Assembly (NCBI GenBank): GCA_942491115.1
Contig: CALNZV010000019.1
Coordinates: 62,001-126,000 of the forward strand
Source of the DNA: CALNZV01 sp942491115
GTDB lineage: Bacteria; Desulfobacterota; Desulfobacteria; Desulfobacterales; UBA5852
Length of the DNA: 64,000 nucleotides
Direction of reading: 5' to 3'
Positions 15,522 through 24,938 of this stretch are shown here, piece by piece. Positions within the stretch are counted from its first letter, which is position 1. Each line of letters opens with the position of its first letter. Below the pieces are notes generated by a model. That model had not been told where the DNA came from. It searched no databases and saw only the letters and a program-made list of their open reading frames with translations. Both the position numbers and the translations under genes were made by a program.

Positions 15522-17321
15522 TCAGCCGATAGACAACCGCTCAGATAATGCGGTCGCCAGTGGTAAATCCCTTCCGTAGATGTCATTTCTGAAATGAAGT
15601 ATCCCATCATCGCTCACCCATGCGGTCCAATAGAGCAGATGAATATCGATGGGCCGCTTTAGCTGCACCGTCAGTTTCTCCCCATTGTTCAGCCGGCTTT
15701 CGATCTGTCCGACGCTCCATTCATCCTGGCCTTTCAATAGGTATTCCGCTAGCCACAGGGGGCGCTCCACCCGTATGCAGCCCGAGCTATAACCACGACT
15801 GGCGGCCTCGAAAAGCCTACGGGCGGGGGTGTCGTGGAGATAGACCGCAAATTTATTGGGAAACATGAACTTGATGCGACCCAGGGCGTTTTGAGGACCC
15901 GGATCCTGACGCAGCCGATAGGGAAAATTGCGACGATTGATTTGGGGCCAATCGATGGCGAGGGGGTCCAGCTCGACGGCCGTTTCGGACCAGTTGGAAA
16001 ACACACGAAAACCATTATCCTGAATAAAATGATAATCCCGTTGAATTTTTGGCAGCAGATCTTGCACGGCAAGTTTGTAAGGAACATTCCAGTAGGGATT
16101 CAGCACCAGATAGGTCATGCGACTGCTAAATACCGGCGTCTTGCGGAAAGGCCTTCCAACGATCACTTTCATTTCAGATGCCGGACGGCCATTTTCCACC
16201 ACGGTTAAAGAAAAATCGGCAATATTGACCAAAAGATATCGCTCACCCAGGTCATGGGGTATCCATCTCCATCGCTCCATGTTGATTTCGATTTGCCGGA
16301 CGCGTTCCTCCACCGTGACATTCAATTGCTCCCGGGTTTTTTTCCCGACAACACCGTCAGCTTCGATCCCGTGGCGCCGCTGGAAGGCTCTGACCGCCTC
16401 CTCGAGGGAGATATCGAAGAGATACCGATTGTCGCTATTCACGTCGGTGAGATCACCGGACACGCTCAGCCGAGTTCTCAGAGCCTCCACACCAGGATCG
16501 TCGTCACCCAGTTTCAGACTTTCTCCATCAGGAACAAGGGGCCAACCGCCTGATTCGGCAATGGCTCTGTAGGTCGCCAAAGCCTTTTTCATCCCGACAT
16601 ACCCGACATGGGATGGGTGCAAACCGCTCAGGGCCTCCTTTACGCGCTGGGTTTCAATCGCCTCCTCGAGCAAGCGGCTTAAATCCAATTCAACCTGGAA
16701 GGCGATCCACTCACTGTGAATCGTTTCAGGGTTCACCCTTCCGCCGTAGAGATGGGAGCCAAGCAGAAGGAAGGCATCCGTCATGAGAATGTCTGCCTCC
16801 CCAAGGATTTTGATATGGATGGGCATTCCCAGTTGAAGCTTCAAATCGATCTCTTCAACCAACCGTTCAATGGCCGACAGGTGATAAACCGAAGGAACGA
16901 GGCCATAGTCTTTTGCGCTGCGGATGCACGTCAACAAGTCAAATGCCTGGGATGAAATATTTTCAGAGGTTATCCATGCGGGTTCATAATGCCGTCGCTG
17001 GTAAAAGCCCGGCAGCAAGCTGGGGCCGCAGATGAGCTCTCCTGCACAGGAAAACGTGGCACTGGTGCTCCTGCTTTCGATAAGGGTACGGATATGTTCG
17101 GATTCGCTCGAAAGGCTGTCGATCGGTCCCGCCCCTTGGTCGGGGACGGCCCAGCCTTTGGTTGAAAGACACATCAATGTCAATAAAGATAGAACGATCG
17201 CCCAGGTGACACATCCCAGAAACGGAAGGGAATTCGAGGGGAAGTTGGATGTTCCGGGTGCCACGTGTGAGTGCCTCCTTGTGATCACTTTGCTGTGAGG
17301 GTGGTAGGAGTCGCCGATCAT
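15522..17321 (-). CDS. YcbB-like L,D-transpeptidase with peptidoglycan-binding domain
   Basis: A 599-residue secreted murein enzyme. Residues 30-57 form a hydrophobic export segment. An N-terminal scaffold resembling LdtD (DILMTDAFLLLGSHLYGGRVNPE) is followed by a PG_binding_1 domain (residues about 278-335, AVRAFQRRHGIEADGVVGKKT) and a YkuD catalytic domain (about 362-535) with H496 (YLHDTP) and nucleophile C515 in YSSGCIRV. It should form 3-3 cross-links between meso-diaminopimelate residues in the periplasm. Length and domain order match E. coli LdtD (YcbB). The real start could be slightly later, because about 30 residues precede the signal segment. Confidence 0.92.
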   Translation of the reverse strand: MIGDSYHPHSKVITRRHSHVAPGTSNFPSNSLPFLGCVTWAIVLSLLTLMCLSTKGWAVPDQGAGPIDSLSSESEHIRTLIESRSTSATFSCAGELICGPSLLPGFYQRRHYEPAWITSENISSQAFDLLTCIRSAKDYGLVPSVYHLSAIERLVEEIDLKLQLGMPIHIKILGEADILMTDAFLLLGSHLYGGRVNPETIHSEWIAFQVELDLSRLLEEAIETQRVKEALSGLHPSHVGYVGMKKALATYRAIAESGGWPLVPDGESLKLGDDDPGVEALRTRLSVSGDLTDVNSDNRYLFDISLEEAVRAFQRRHGIEADGVVGKKTREQLNVTVEERVRQIEINMERWRWIPHDLGERYLLVNIADFSLTVVENGRPASEMKVIVGRPFRKTPVFSSRMTYLVLNPYWNVPYKLAVQDLLPKIQRDYHFIQDNGFRVFSNWSETAVELDPLAIDWPQINRRNFPYRLRQDPGPQNALGRIKFMFPNKFAVYLHDTPARRLFEAASRGYSSGCIRVERPLWLAEYLLKGQDEWSVGQIESRLNNGEKLTVQLKRPIDIHLLYWTAWVSDDGILHFRNDIYGRDLPLATALSERLSIG

Positions 17322-17379
17322 ATCGGCAGAAAATTATTCAACACACCAAAGTTCTTCTGAATATCGATCCAGTCAAGTC

Positions 17380-17895
17380 TTGACAATCGAGACCACAAAA
17401 CCCTATACCGGCCCCATGCTGAGTGATATCGAAAAGAAGGTGATCGCCGCCATTCAAGGGGATATCCCGGTCACCGCAAAGCCATACGGAGCGCTCGCCT
17501 CTCAAGCGGGCATATCTGAAAAATCGTTCCTATCAGTCCTTTCCGAACTGTGCAAGGGGGGGGTCGTTCGCCGCTTCGGGGCAACCCTAAAACATCAAAA
17601 ATCAGGATATGCCGCAAATGCCATGGGCGCGTGGCAGGTGAACGAATCCCGAATTGAAGAAGTCGGCGTGATCATGGCGTCCCAACGCCAGATCTCTCAT
17701 TGCTATCGCAGGGATCCCGCACCGGACTGGCCGTACAATCTCTACACGATGATTCATGCGGAAAGCAAATCGGCCTGCCGGCAGCTGGCCCGCAACCTTT
17801 CCGTAAAAACAGGGGTTGAACGCTACACTCTCCTGTTTAGTATCCGGGAACTCAAGAAAACGTCCATGACCTATTTCGCTAATGAAGACGACTGA
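17380..17895 (+). CDS. ahbB: Siroheme decarboxylase subunit AhbB
   Basis: A 171-residue Lrp/AsnC-fold protein in which the regulator scaffold has become an enzyme. It begins with a winged-helix region (SDIEKKVIAAIQGD) and contains VRRFGATLKHQKSGY and ISHCYRRDPAPDWPYNLYTM, the signature of the AhbA/AhbB pair that removes two acetate carboxyls from siroheme to give didecarboxysiroheme in the alternative haem route. These motifs match the B subunit better. AhbA is not in the window. The start used is a TTG at 17380; the ATG at 17416 (MLSDIEKK) is a credible alternative since neither has a clear ribosome-binding site. A radical SAM gene follows 12 bases later. Confidence 0.87.
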   Translation: MTIETTKPYTGPMLSDIEKKVIAAIQGDIPVTAKPYGALASQAGISEKSFLSVLSELCKGGVVRRFGATLKHQKSGYAANAMGAWQVNESRIEEVGVIMASQRQISHCYRRDPAPDWPYNLYTMIHAESKSACRQLARNLSVKTGVERYTLLFSIRELKKTSMTYFANEDD

Positions 17896-17907
17896 ACCCG
17901 CCTGCTA

Positions 17908-19239
17908 TTGAGCACCACTTCCCCACATATCCTTCTCGTCAACCCCTGGATCCATGATTTCGCGGCATACGATGTCTGGGCCAGTCCTCTCGGGCTATTA
18001 GGGTTGGCTGCCATCCTGAGAGAAAGCGGATTCACCGTCACATACTACGATTGCCTCAACCGCTTTCATGCCAGGAGCGAACGGCCACCCAGCCACCATC
18101 GATGCGGCCGTGGTCCCTATGTAAAGACCGAGGTGCCCAAACCTCCGGGACTCGAGGACATTCCACGGCGCTACTGCCGCTATGGGGTAAAAGGAGAATG
18201 GTTCAAAGAGGATTTAAAGGCCCTTCCCGCGCCGGATCTGGTTCTGGTCACTTCGATCATGACTTATTGGTACCCAGGGGTGGCGGAGACCATTCGACGG
18301 TTGAGGCGCCAATGGCCCAATACGACCATCGTTCTTGGAGGCATCTATGCCACGCTTTGCCGAGACCACGCCATGGCTCACTCCGGCGCAGATCGAGTGG
18401 TGTCGGGTTTCGTCGGTCGAGACATTGTCCGTCTAGCGGCGGAAGAGACCGGATGGGCGCCGGATACCGTCCAGCGACCGAATGCCTGCCCAGACGCCTA
18501 TCCATTCCCGGCGTTCGATCTGCAGACGCGGATTCCCTTCGTCGCCCTCCTGTCATCGGTGGGCTGCCCATTTTCCTGCGACTATTGCGCCTCGCCACTG
18601 CTGAGCCCGGGGAGGTGGGTTCAATCCCCAGGCCGGGTCGAATCGGAAATACAGTACTGGCATCATCGACACGGTGTCAGGGATTTCGCGTTTTACGATG
18701 ATGCATTGCTGGTGGACGAGACCCACGCGCTGCCGTTGCTGGACCGTCTTGCCCGAATGCCCCAGAAAATCCGTTTCCACACCCCCAACGCCCTTCACAT
18801 CCGGGCGATTACCTCCCAGATCGCCACGTTGCTCAAACGCGCCGGTTTTCACACGGTTCGACTGGGGCTTGAAACCACTGGCCGACGGGAACTGGATCGA
18901 AAAACAAGCGTCGAGCAATTCGAAACCGCCGTCGAACACCTCAAGGCCGCGGGCTTTGGGAAAGACGAATTGGGGGCATACCTTCTGGTTGGCCTGCCGA
19001 ATCAGCCCATCAGAGAAATCGAAGAAGCCATTCTATGGGTCAAACAAATGGGAGTCAGGCCGATACCGGCCTATTATACGCCAATTCCGGGCACCAAACT
19101 GTGGGCAGAGGCTGTTCGCTCCTCCCGATATGACCTTGATTCCGATCCTGTTTTTTCTAATAACACGCTTCTACCTTGCCGTAGAGACCCTTTTTCCTGG
19201 GATGTCGTTCAGCGAATCAAGCGATGTTTGGCAAAATAG
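17908..19239 (+). CDS. B12-binding-domain radical SAM protein
   Basis: A 443-residue protein. Residues 7-50 and 95-170 form a Rossmann-like B12-binding-type domain (HILLVNPW, LVTSIMTYWYPG, TIVLGGIYATLC). The radical SAM core starts with GCPFSCDYC (C-x3-C-x2-C cluster ligands), then FYDDALLVD and HTVRLGLETT. The first domain lacks an obvious DxHxxG cobalamin motif. It starts at a TTG, 12 bases after ahbB, so the two are probably cotranscribed. It does not look like AhbC or AhbD, which lack the N-terminal domain. A link to tetrapyrrole metabolism is inference from position only. Confidence 0.82.
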   Translation: MSTTSPHILLVNPWIHDFAAYDVWASPLGLLGLAAILRESGFTVTYYDCLNRFHARSERPPSHHRCGRGPYVKTEVPKPPGLEDIPRRYCRYGVKGEWFKEDLKALPAPDLVLVTSIMTYWYPGVAETIRRLRRQWPNTTIVLGGIYATLCRDHAMAHSGADRVVSGFVGRDIVRLAAEETGWAPDTVQRPNACPDAYPFPAFDLQTRIPFVALLSSVGCPFSCDYCASPLLSPGRWVQSPGRVESEIQYWHHRHGVRDFAFYDDALLVDETHALPLLDRLARMPQKIRFHTPNALHIRAITSQIATLLKRAGFHTVRLGLETTGRRELDRKTSVEQFETAVEHLKAAGFGKDELGAYLLVGLPNQPIREIEEAILWVKQMGVRPIPAYYTPIPGTKLWAEAVRSSRYDLDSDPVFSNNTLLPCRRDPFSWDVVQRIKRCLAK

Positions 19240-19374
19240 ATATCCCTAAGCCCGACTCCAAATCGATAGATGGGAATGATTGACGAAAATTTGGGGCTTT
19301 GTTAAATCCCCATTATTGATCAGTGACCCAACCGTCATTGTGTATATCGACAACCTTGCCCCTTATCCGTTCAT

Positions 19375-19413
19375 CCGGAAAGCCCGCTGGCGGGCTCCCG
19401 TTGCCGGTTTTTT
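19375..19413 (+). terminator. Candidate intrinsic terminator after the radical SAM gene
   Basis: A compound hairpin: outer CCGG (19375-19378) with CCGG (19404-19407), inner AGCCCG (19381-19386) with CGGGCT (19391-19396), followed by six T (19408-19413). It lies about 140 bases after the stop of the radical SAM gene and before the hybrid kinase. Confidence 0.5.
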
Positions 19414-19565
19414 CGAATGATTCATCGAGAGGCGTGGATAACCATCCATGAAACGCCACGGTTGTGCACCGTTGTCTATCACTCAAACCGGGTCCGAAGC
19501 CAATGATTCGCCATAACCAAGACGACCCCGGTGGGTTAACAGTACCCCACGCCGGTGGAGTACCG

Positions 19566-22511
19566 ATGGTATTTCCGAGTGACCAGCGGATACACCGGGC
19601 CTCCGGGAGCGGGACCTCCCGAGAGACTCCCCATGGAGTGTCGACTAGAACAACGCCGGTCTACAACAGCCAGATCTTTCACATCTATGTTCGATATATG
19701 GAAAGCCATCACCCTGACGTGAACATCGACGATCTGTTGTCCCAAGCGGGAATGACCCGATTCGAAATCGAAGATCCGGCCCACTGGTTTAATCAGCACC
19801 AGGCCAACCGGTTCCACGCTGAATTAAAACGGCTCATACCCGGTGCGGATCTCCCACGGCAGGTCGGTCGTTTCACGGTTGAATCGGACAGCATGAGTGC
19901 GATCAAACGCTACCTGATCGGGATGGTCAGCCCCGCAATCGCCTACCAGTTGATCGGCAGATATTCCAAGATAGTCAGCCGGGCCACGACGGTTCAGGCC
20001 AGGAGTGAATCCAGCCATTCCGCTGAATTGACATTCACTCCGCTGCCGGGGGTTCAGGAGCAGCGAGGGCAGTGCGAAAATCGCAAAGGCCTTCTTGAAT
20101 CCATCGGCAAAATACTCACCGGTCGATACGCCCAGTTGAACCACCCGGAATGTGTTCACCAGGGGGATACCCAATGCCGTTATTTGGTCAGCTGGGAGTT
20201 CAGTCCGTCCTTTCGATTCCGGCTCTGGGCCAAACGGCTGCTTCTGGCGGTGGCCGTATCACCAATCGCATGGCTTTTCAGCCCCCTGTGGCTGTCGGTT
20301 ATTGTAACGGTCCTGCCCGCTGTCGCCGCTTGTATGACCGGTGCCGTGGCCATTGTCCTTGAAGCAAGGGAGCTCAAACTACTACTGCGACAGCAGGGCC
20401 ATTCGGCAAGCACCGAGATTGAAGAGGTGACCCTGCGCTACAACGCCGCATTGCTTGCCCAGGAAATCGGACAAATCACCACCCAAATCCTGAGCAGCCG
20501 GGAAACCGCGCGCCAGGTGATGACCACAGTGAGAAAACGGTTGGATATCAGAAAAGGAGCCCTGTTTCTGACAACAACCGACGGAGATGGTTTTGAGCTG
20601 GCCTATGGATATGGGCTTCCCGATGCCGAAAGAGGGTCTGAATCGTTCTTAGAAATGGGCGGTTTCGACACTATAGAAGCCCCTCTTCCGGAATCCCCCG
20701 AGGGAAAATCCACACTGTTGAGACCTGACGATCCCTTCTGCCGTCGGCTATCCGAGCGACTCGATATGGCCTCGCCGCTGCTCTTCCCGATCGCTCACGA
20801 CAGGGAGATTCTGGGCCTGCTGGTGCTGGACGTTGGCAGCCCCAGTCGCACCGTTTCCCAAAGCGATCTGAACGTTTTGACGGCTGTCTCTACCCAATTA
20901 GGCGTTACCATCAGAAATATCCGGTATATGGAGGAGTTGAAAACCCGTGAAGCGCAACTCCGAATGGTAACGGACAATGTCGATGATATCATCTGGCAGC
21001 TCAATCCGCTGGACCGAACCTTCGAGTATGTCAGCCCATCCATTGAACCCGTTCTGGGCTACCGGCCCGAGGAAGTGATTGGCACCGCCATTTCAGGGTA
21101 TTTTTCTGATGAATCCCTCGCCTTGATAACCGATATCCTGGGGAGGCGTTCAAAGGATGATAATGATAAAAATATCCCGACCCCTATAGAGGTTGAACTG
21201 ATCCAAAAAAATGGGGCCCCTCTCTGGGCCGAGGTCAATTTCGGCACCATTCGATCCCGTCGGGGGCCAGGCCCCCGGTATCTGGGAATCGCACGGGATA
21301 TCACCGAAAGAAAAAAAGCAGACGCCGAGAGGCAACGACTGGAAGAGCGTCTTCAGAGAGCTGAGCGGATGGAGGCAATCGGTACCCTCGCCGGCGGCGT
21401 GGCCCACGATCTGAACAATGTGCTTTCCGGGATCGTCGGGTATCCCGAGATGCTGCTGCTGGAGCTGCCCCCATCCAGCCCTCTGAGAGAGCCCATCGAA
21501 ACCATTATGGCCTCCGGCAACAAGGCCGCTGCCATTGTTCAGGACCTTCTGACCCTGGCCCGCAGGGGGGTGGTTACCCGCCAGCAGGTCAATCTAAACC
21601 AGGTGATTCAAGATTATTTGGAAAGCCCACAGTTTCAAAAACTCATCTCTTTCCACGACAGGGTCGTTGTCGAGACCAATCTGACTGAACCGCTTCCCGA
21701 CATTTCGGGATCACCCTTTCACTTGTTCAAAGTGCTGATGAACCTGGTGTCGAATGCCGCCGAGGCCATGCCGGAGGGCGGAAAAATCGTTATCGCCACC
21801 AATACTCACCACGGAAATGTTCCGGTTGACCGCGGAGACCGCCAGATTGGAAGGGAGTGGGTGGTGGTAAAGGTAGTAGACAACGGCATCGGTATCGCCA
21901 CCGCAGATTTAAAGCGCATATTCGAGCCGTTCTATACCAAAAAAGTCATGGGCCGAAGTGGAACCGGACTGGGTATGGCAGTGGTCTGGGGAACGGTCAA
22001 AGACCACAATGGCCATATCGATGTTCGGTCCAAGGAAAATGAATACACGGAATTCACCCTCTTCCTCCCGTCGGAGAAGTCATCGACCAGCGACGCCCAG
22101 AAAAAAAGTGCCCCGACAAATTCCCAGGGTTCTGGAGAAATGATCCTGGTGGTCGACGATCTCAAGGATCAACTGGTTCTCGCCGAAAAGATGCTCACCC
22201 TTCTTGGCTACGAGGTCCATACCGCAGGCAGCGGGGAGGAGGCTATCGAATTCGTCCGATCCCACGCACCGGACCTCCTGGTTCTTGATATGTTGATGGA
22301 ACCGGGAATTGACGGCCTGGAGACCTACCGCCGCATCCTGACCGACCGCCCAGGTCAAAAGGCCATGATTGCCAGTGGCTACGCCGCAAGCGATCGGGTG
22401 CAGGAAGCGTTGAAACTCGGGGCGGGCGGCTACATCCGAAAACCCTATCGGCTGGAAACACTTGGAACGGCCGTCAAAAAAGCCCTCTCCGCACCTGGAC
22501 CCGTGGCTTGA
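19566..22511 (+). CDS. Hybrid sensor histidine kinase (sensor domain-TM-GAF-PAS-HK-REC)
   Basis: I start this 981-residue kinase at the ATG at 19566, where GGTGGAG lies 5 bases upstream; the frame is open back to a GTG at 19464. Order of domains: an N-terminal cytosolic-type sensory region (about 30-210) ending with CVHQGDTQCRYLVSW, reminiscent of V4R-like small-ligand domains; two membrane helices (220-265); GAF (290-450); PAS (465-585); HisKA with phospho-acceptor H614 in GGVAHDLNNVLSG; HATPase with LMNLVSNAAEAM, DNGIGI and GTGLGMAV; and a receiver domain with phospho-acceptor D908 and IRKPYR. It likely phosphorylates itself and passes the signal on through an unseen Hpt protein or output regulator. 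The ligand is unknown. Confidence 0.9.
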   Translation: MVFPSDQRIHRASGSGTSRETPHGVSTRTTPVYNSQIFHIYVRYMESHHPDVNIDDLLSQAGMTRFEIEDPAHWFNQHQANRFHAELKRLIPGADLPRQVGRFTVESDSMSAIKRYLIGMVSPAIAYQLIGRYSKIVSRATTVQARSESSHSAELTFTPLPGVQEQRGQCENRKGLLESIGKILTGRYAQLNHPECVHQGDTQCRYLVSWEFSPSFRFRLWAKRLLLAVAVSPIAWLFSPLWLSVIVTVLPAVAACMTGAVAIVLEARELKLLLRQQGHSASTEIEEVTLRYNAALLAQEIGQITTQILSSRETARQVMTTVRKRLDIRKGALFLTTTDGDGFELAYGYGLPDAERGSESFLEMGGFDTIEAPLPESPEGKSTLLRPDDPFCRRLSERLDMASPLLFPIAHDREILGLLVLDVGSPSRTVSQSDLNVLTAVSTQLGVTIRNIRYMEELKTREAQLRMVTDNVDDIIWQLNPLDRTFEYVSPSIEPVLGYRPEEVIGTAISGYFSDESLALITDILGRRSKDDNDKNIPTPIEVELIQKNGAPLWAEVNFGTIRSRRGPGPRYLGIARDITERKKADAERQRLEERLQRAERMEAIGTLAGGVAHDLNNVLSGIVGYPEMLLLELPPSSPLREPIETIMASGNKAAAIVQDLLTLARRGVVTRQQVNLNQVIQDYLESPQFQKLISFHDRVVVETNLTEPLPDISGSPFHLFKVLMNLVSNAAEAMPEGGKIVIATNTHHGNVPVDRGDRQIGREWVVVKVVDNGIGIATADLKRIFEPFYTKKVMGRSGTGLGMAVVWGTVKDHNGHIDVRSKENEYTEFTLFLPSEKSSTSDAQKKSAPTNSQGSGEMILVVDDLKDQLVLAEKMLTLLGYEVHTAGSGEEAIEFVRSHAPDLLVLDMLMEPGIDGLETYRRILTDRPGQKAMIASGYAASDRVQEALKLGAGGYIRKPYRLETLGTAVKKALSAPGPVA

Positions 22512-22594
22512 AATGAGGGGCTCTTGCATGACAGTGATGACCCATTGACACCTCCGACCTCGATGCTGCAACTACCGCAAGGAGATCCACCAAC

Positions 22595-24079
22595 ATGATC
22601 ACGCTGACATCAGCATCAGTTCATCGATTACAGACCGATCTAATGATCATACCGGTTTGGGAGTCCCCGGTCGGTCACTGGAATCCACAGATTACCGACT
22701 GGATCCAGCGGGCAGTGGCACTCTCGGAATTTACTGCAAAACCCGGCGATACCCAGATTCGCTTCGATATCGATGGGACTCGAACGCCCCGTGTCGCCTT
22801 TTTGGGACTGGGAAAACCCGACGCGTCCCCAACCGAAAGTCTAAGACGGATGGCCGGCAAGGGGGTAAAAGAGGGGATCGACCGGCGATTGTCTGATCTG
22901 GTCATCGTCATGCCGGACATGGAATCGGTCGGGATTTCGGAAACCCTTGTTGTGGAAGCCATCGCCGAAGGGGCACTTCTGTCCAATACCGTTTCGGATC
23001 GATATAAAACCGCTACCGACGGACCGGCACCGGTTAAATCCATTCGAATCCTGCTCCAATCCACAAAACGATCCGCCTATAAACCGATCGTCGCCCGGGT
23101 TCAAAACATTTGTGCCGCGACGCTTCACGCCAGGGACTGGGTCAATACGCCCTCCAATCATAAACGGCCGAAATCTCTGGCAGACATCATCTGCCGTACC
23201 GCTGAAGGCAGCGGTCTAAAGACCGCGATTCTGACCCGGGAGCAGCTTCGCCGGCAGAAAATGGGGGCCCTGTTAGCCGTCGGGGCCGGCAGCGACAGTC
23301 AGCCGGTGCTCGTCACGATGGAGCATCGCCCGAAGAAGGCCACCAAGACCGTTGCCCTTATTGGCAAAGGAATCACTTTCGACACGGGTGGCTATAATAT
23401 CAAGCCGACCGGCTCCATGGAATCGATGAAAGTCGATATGGCCGGGGCCGCCGCCGTTGCCGCCACGATGTTGGCAGCGCCGGCGTTAAAGCTCAATGTT
23501 CGCCTTGTCGGGTTGCTGCCCATCGCCGAGAACATGGTGTCCGGTCAGGCCTACCGACCCGGTGACGTCGTGAATACCCACTCGGGGAAAACGGTTGAAA
23601 TCGGCAATACCGATGCCGAAGGGCGGTTGATTCTTGCGGATGCCATTTCCTTCGCCGTCAAACGGTTTTCACCGGACCTGATCATCGATGTGGCGACATT
23701 GACGGGTGCATGCGTCGTGGCATTGGGAGAATCCATTGCCGGCGTTTTTTCACCGGACGATAGGCTTAGGGATGCCATTCGGAAGGCCGGAGAGGCCGTC
23801 AACGAACCCTGCTGGCCCTTGCCGATGCCCGATGAGTACCGGGAATTGTTGAAAAGCGAAATTGCGGACCTCAGAAACATCGGATCCACGCGCTGGGGAG
23901 GGGCCATCCTGGCGGCCATTTTCCTTTCCGAATTCGTCGGAACCACCCGGTGGGCCCACATCGACATTGCCGGACCGGCCTCAGCCAAAAAAGCCTCGGC
24001 CTATTGCGAATCGGGAGCCACCGGTTTCGGCGTCCGACTGCTGTGCCGAATGTTGGAAGACATGGCCGATGGGATCTAA
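22595..24079 (+). CDS. pepA: Leucyl aminopeptidase (M17)
   Basis: A 494-residue cytosolic metallo-aminopeptidase that releases N-terminal residues and recycles peptides. The catalytic domain carries GKGITFDTGGYNIKP (metal-binding Lys and Asp) and the M17 signature NTDAEGRLILADA, followed by ATLTGACVVALG and RWGGAILAAIFLSEFV. The N-terminal 160 residues form the less conserved macro-like domain. AAGGAG lies ahead of the ATG. It follows the hybrid kinase by 84 bases but is functionally unrelated. Length and motifs are typical. Confidence 0.95.
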   Translation: MITLTSASVHRLQTDLMIIPVWESPVGHWNPQITDWIQRAVALSEFTAKPGDTQIRFDIDGTRTPRVAFLGLGKPDASPTESLRRMAGKGVKEGIDRRLSDLVIVMPDMESVGISETLVVEAIAEGALLSNTVSDRYKTATDGPAPVKSIRILLQSTKRSAYKPIVARVQNICAATLHARDWVNTPSNHKRPKSLADIICRTAEGSGLKTAILTREQLRRQKMGALLAVGAGSDSQPVLVTMEHRPKKATKTVALIGKGITFDTGGYNIKPTGSMESMKVDMAGAAAVAATMLAAPALKLNVRLVGLLPIAENMVSGQAYRPGDVVNTHSGKTVEIGNTDAEGRLILADAISFAVKRFSPDLIIDVATLTGACVVALGESIAGVFSPDDRLRDAIRKAGEAVNEPCWPLPMPDEYRELLKSEIADLRNIGSTRWGGAILAAIFLSEFVGTTRWAHIDIAGPASAKKASAYCESGATGFGVRLLCRMLEDMADGI

Positions 24080-24189
24080 CCCGGATATGTCAGGTGTTGG
24101 CGGCGTTCATCGGCCAGGCATTCAAGGGCGCCGCCGACCGTTGGTACAGAAAGCCCTTGATGACGCCGCATATGGAAGCCTCCGACGCG

Positions 24190-24219
24190 CCCCCAGGGGG
24201 ACTATTTTTGGGGGTTTTT
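24190..24219 (+). terminator. Candidate terminator downstream of pepA
   Basis: CCCCCA (24190-24195) can pair with TGGGGG (24209-24214), followed at once by TTTTT (24215-24219). It lies in the 310-base gap between convergent pepA and the LysM gene; nothing else in the gap is recognisable. Confidence 0.45.
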
Positions 24220-24389
24220 GCCATTCCGCCGGGGGACAAACGGCTTCCGGGGTCCTGCTACCGAAACAGGCGCTAACCATAAGATATCATATATCATTTT
24301 GACATTTAGAAAAAATTTTCATGACATATTCGGGCTAAAGGGGCGGATTCAAGCGGTCATGCATCAATACCGGGGAGAACGCACCCGCT

Positions 24390-24938
24390 TTACCTCAGAA
24401 GGTAGGATTTGGGGCCGAAGGGAACCGGATGATAGTCCTCTTCGGTGATCTCTGGCTCGACCTCAGGCGTCATCAAAACCACCTCCGGTTCAATATCCGC
24501 AATGGACTCAACGACGGATTCGGGCCCCTTCGACTGACGGGACGACGGCTCCTGCCGCTGGTATCTGGCCAGAAACGTTTTGGGCAAAGGGGATCGATTG
24601 GTGACCAGACGGACGGGAATCAGCACTTTGTCTCCCACGACGACCCGCGAATTCACCAGCCACGGGGTCGCCTCGACCAGAGCCGGCCAGTTCCGATAAT
24701 CCCCTGTATACCATTTGGCAATAATGGAGAGGGTTTCACCTGGCCACCGTATCTGGTGGATCAAGTGGGGGCTATTTTTCGTCGACGATTTACCGGTCGT
24801 GGTGCCAGCAAGGGGAGCCGCAGGTACCGCCTCCGGCGGCGAGAGTTTTGGTTTGAGCATCGAACAGCCGACCATCACCGATAGGAGCGCAGCGGTGACA
24901 AGAAGACGGCACGTTCGGATCTCTGCTTTCCCGGTCAT
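24390..24938 (-). CDS. LysM-domain lipoprotein-like envelope protein
   Basis: A 182-residue exported protein. Residues 10-27 form a signal segment ending VMVGC, a probable but imperfect lipobox at C25. A single LysM-like domain follows (about 62-107: HQIRWPGETLSIIAKWYTGD, then NSRVVVGDKVLIPVRLV), which should bind glycan chains. The rest is Pro/Glu-rich with EPEVVLMTPEVEPEITEED, probably unstructured. Its start overlaps the Ser/Thr kinase stop by 4 bases, so it is translationally coupled to that kinase. A role as an envelope partner of the kinase is inferred from this coupling. Confidence 0.75.
   Translation of the reverse strand: MTGKAEIRTCRLLVTAALLSVMVGCSMLKPKLSPPEAVPAAPLAGTTTGKSSTKNSPHLIHQIRWPGETLSIIAKWYTGDYRNWPALVEATPWLVNSRVVVGDKVLIPVRLVTNRSPLPKTFLARYQRQEPSSRQSKGPESVVESIADIEPEVVLMTPEVEPEITEEDYHPVPFGPKSYLLR

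Noticed and set aside
17380..17409. TTGACA and TATACC overlapping the ahbB start as a promoter
   Set aside because: The match covers the TTG start codon and would place the transcript start at or after the alternative ATG 17416; possible, but the -10 is weak and the spacing is 18.
19240..19463. Riboswitch upstream of the hybrid kinase
   Set aside because: The hairpins resemble a terminator; no cyclic di-GMP, cobalamin or other riboswitch core was recognised.
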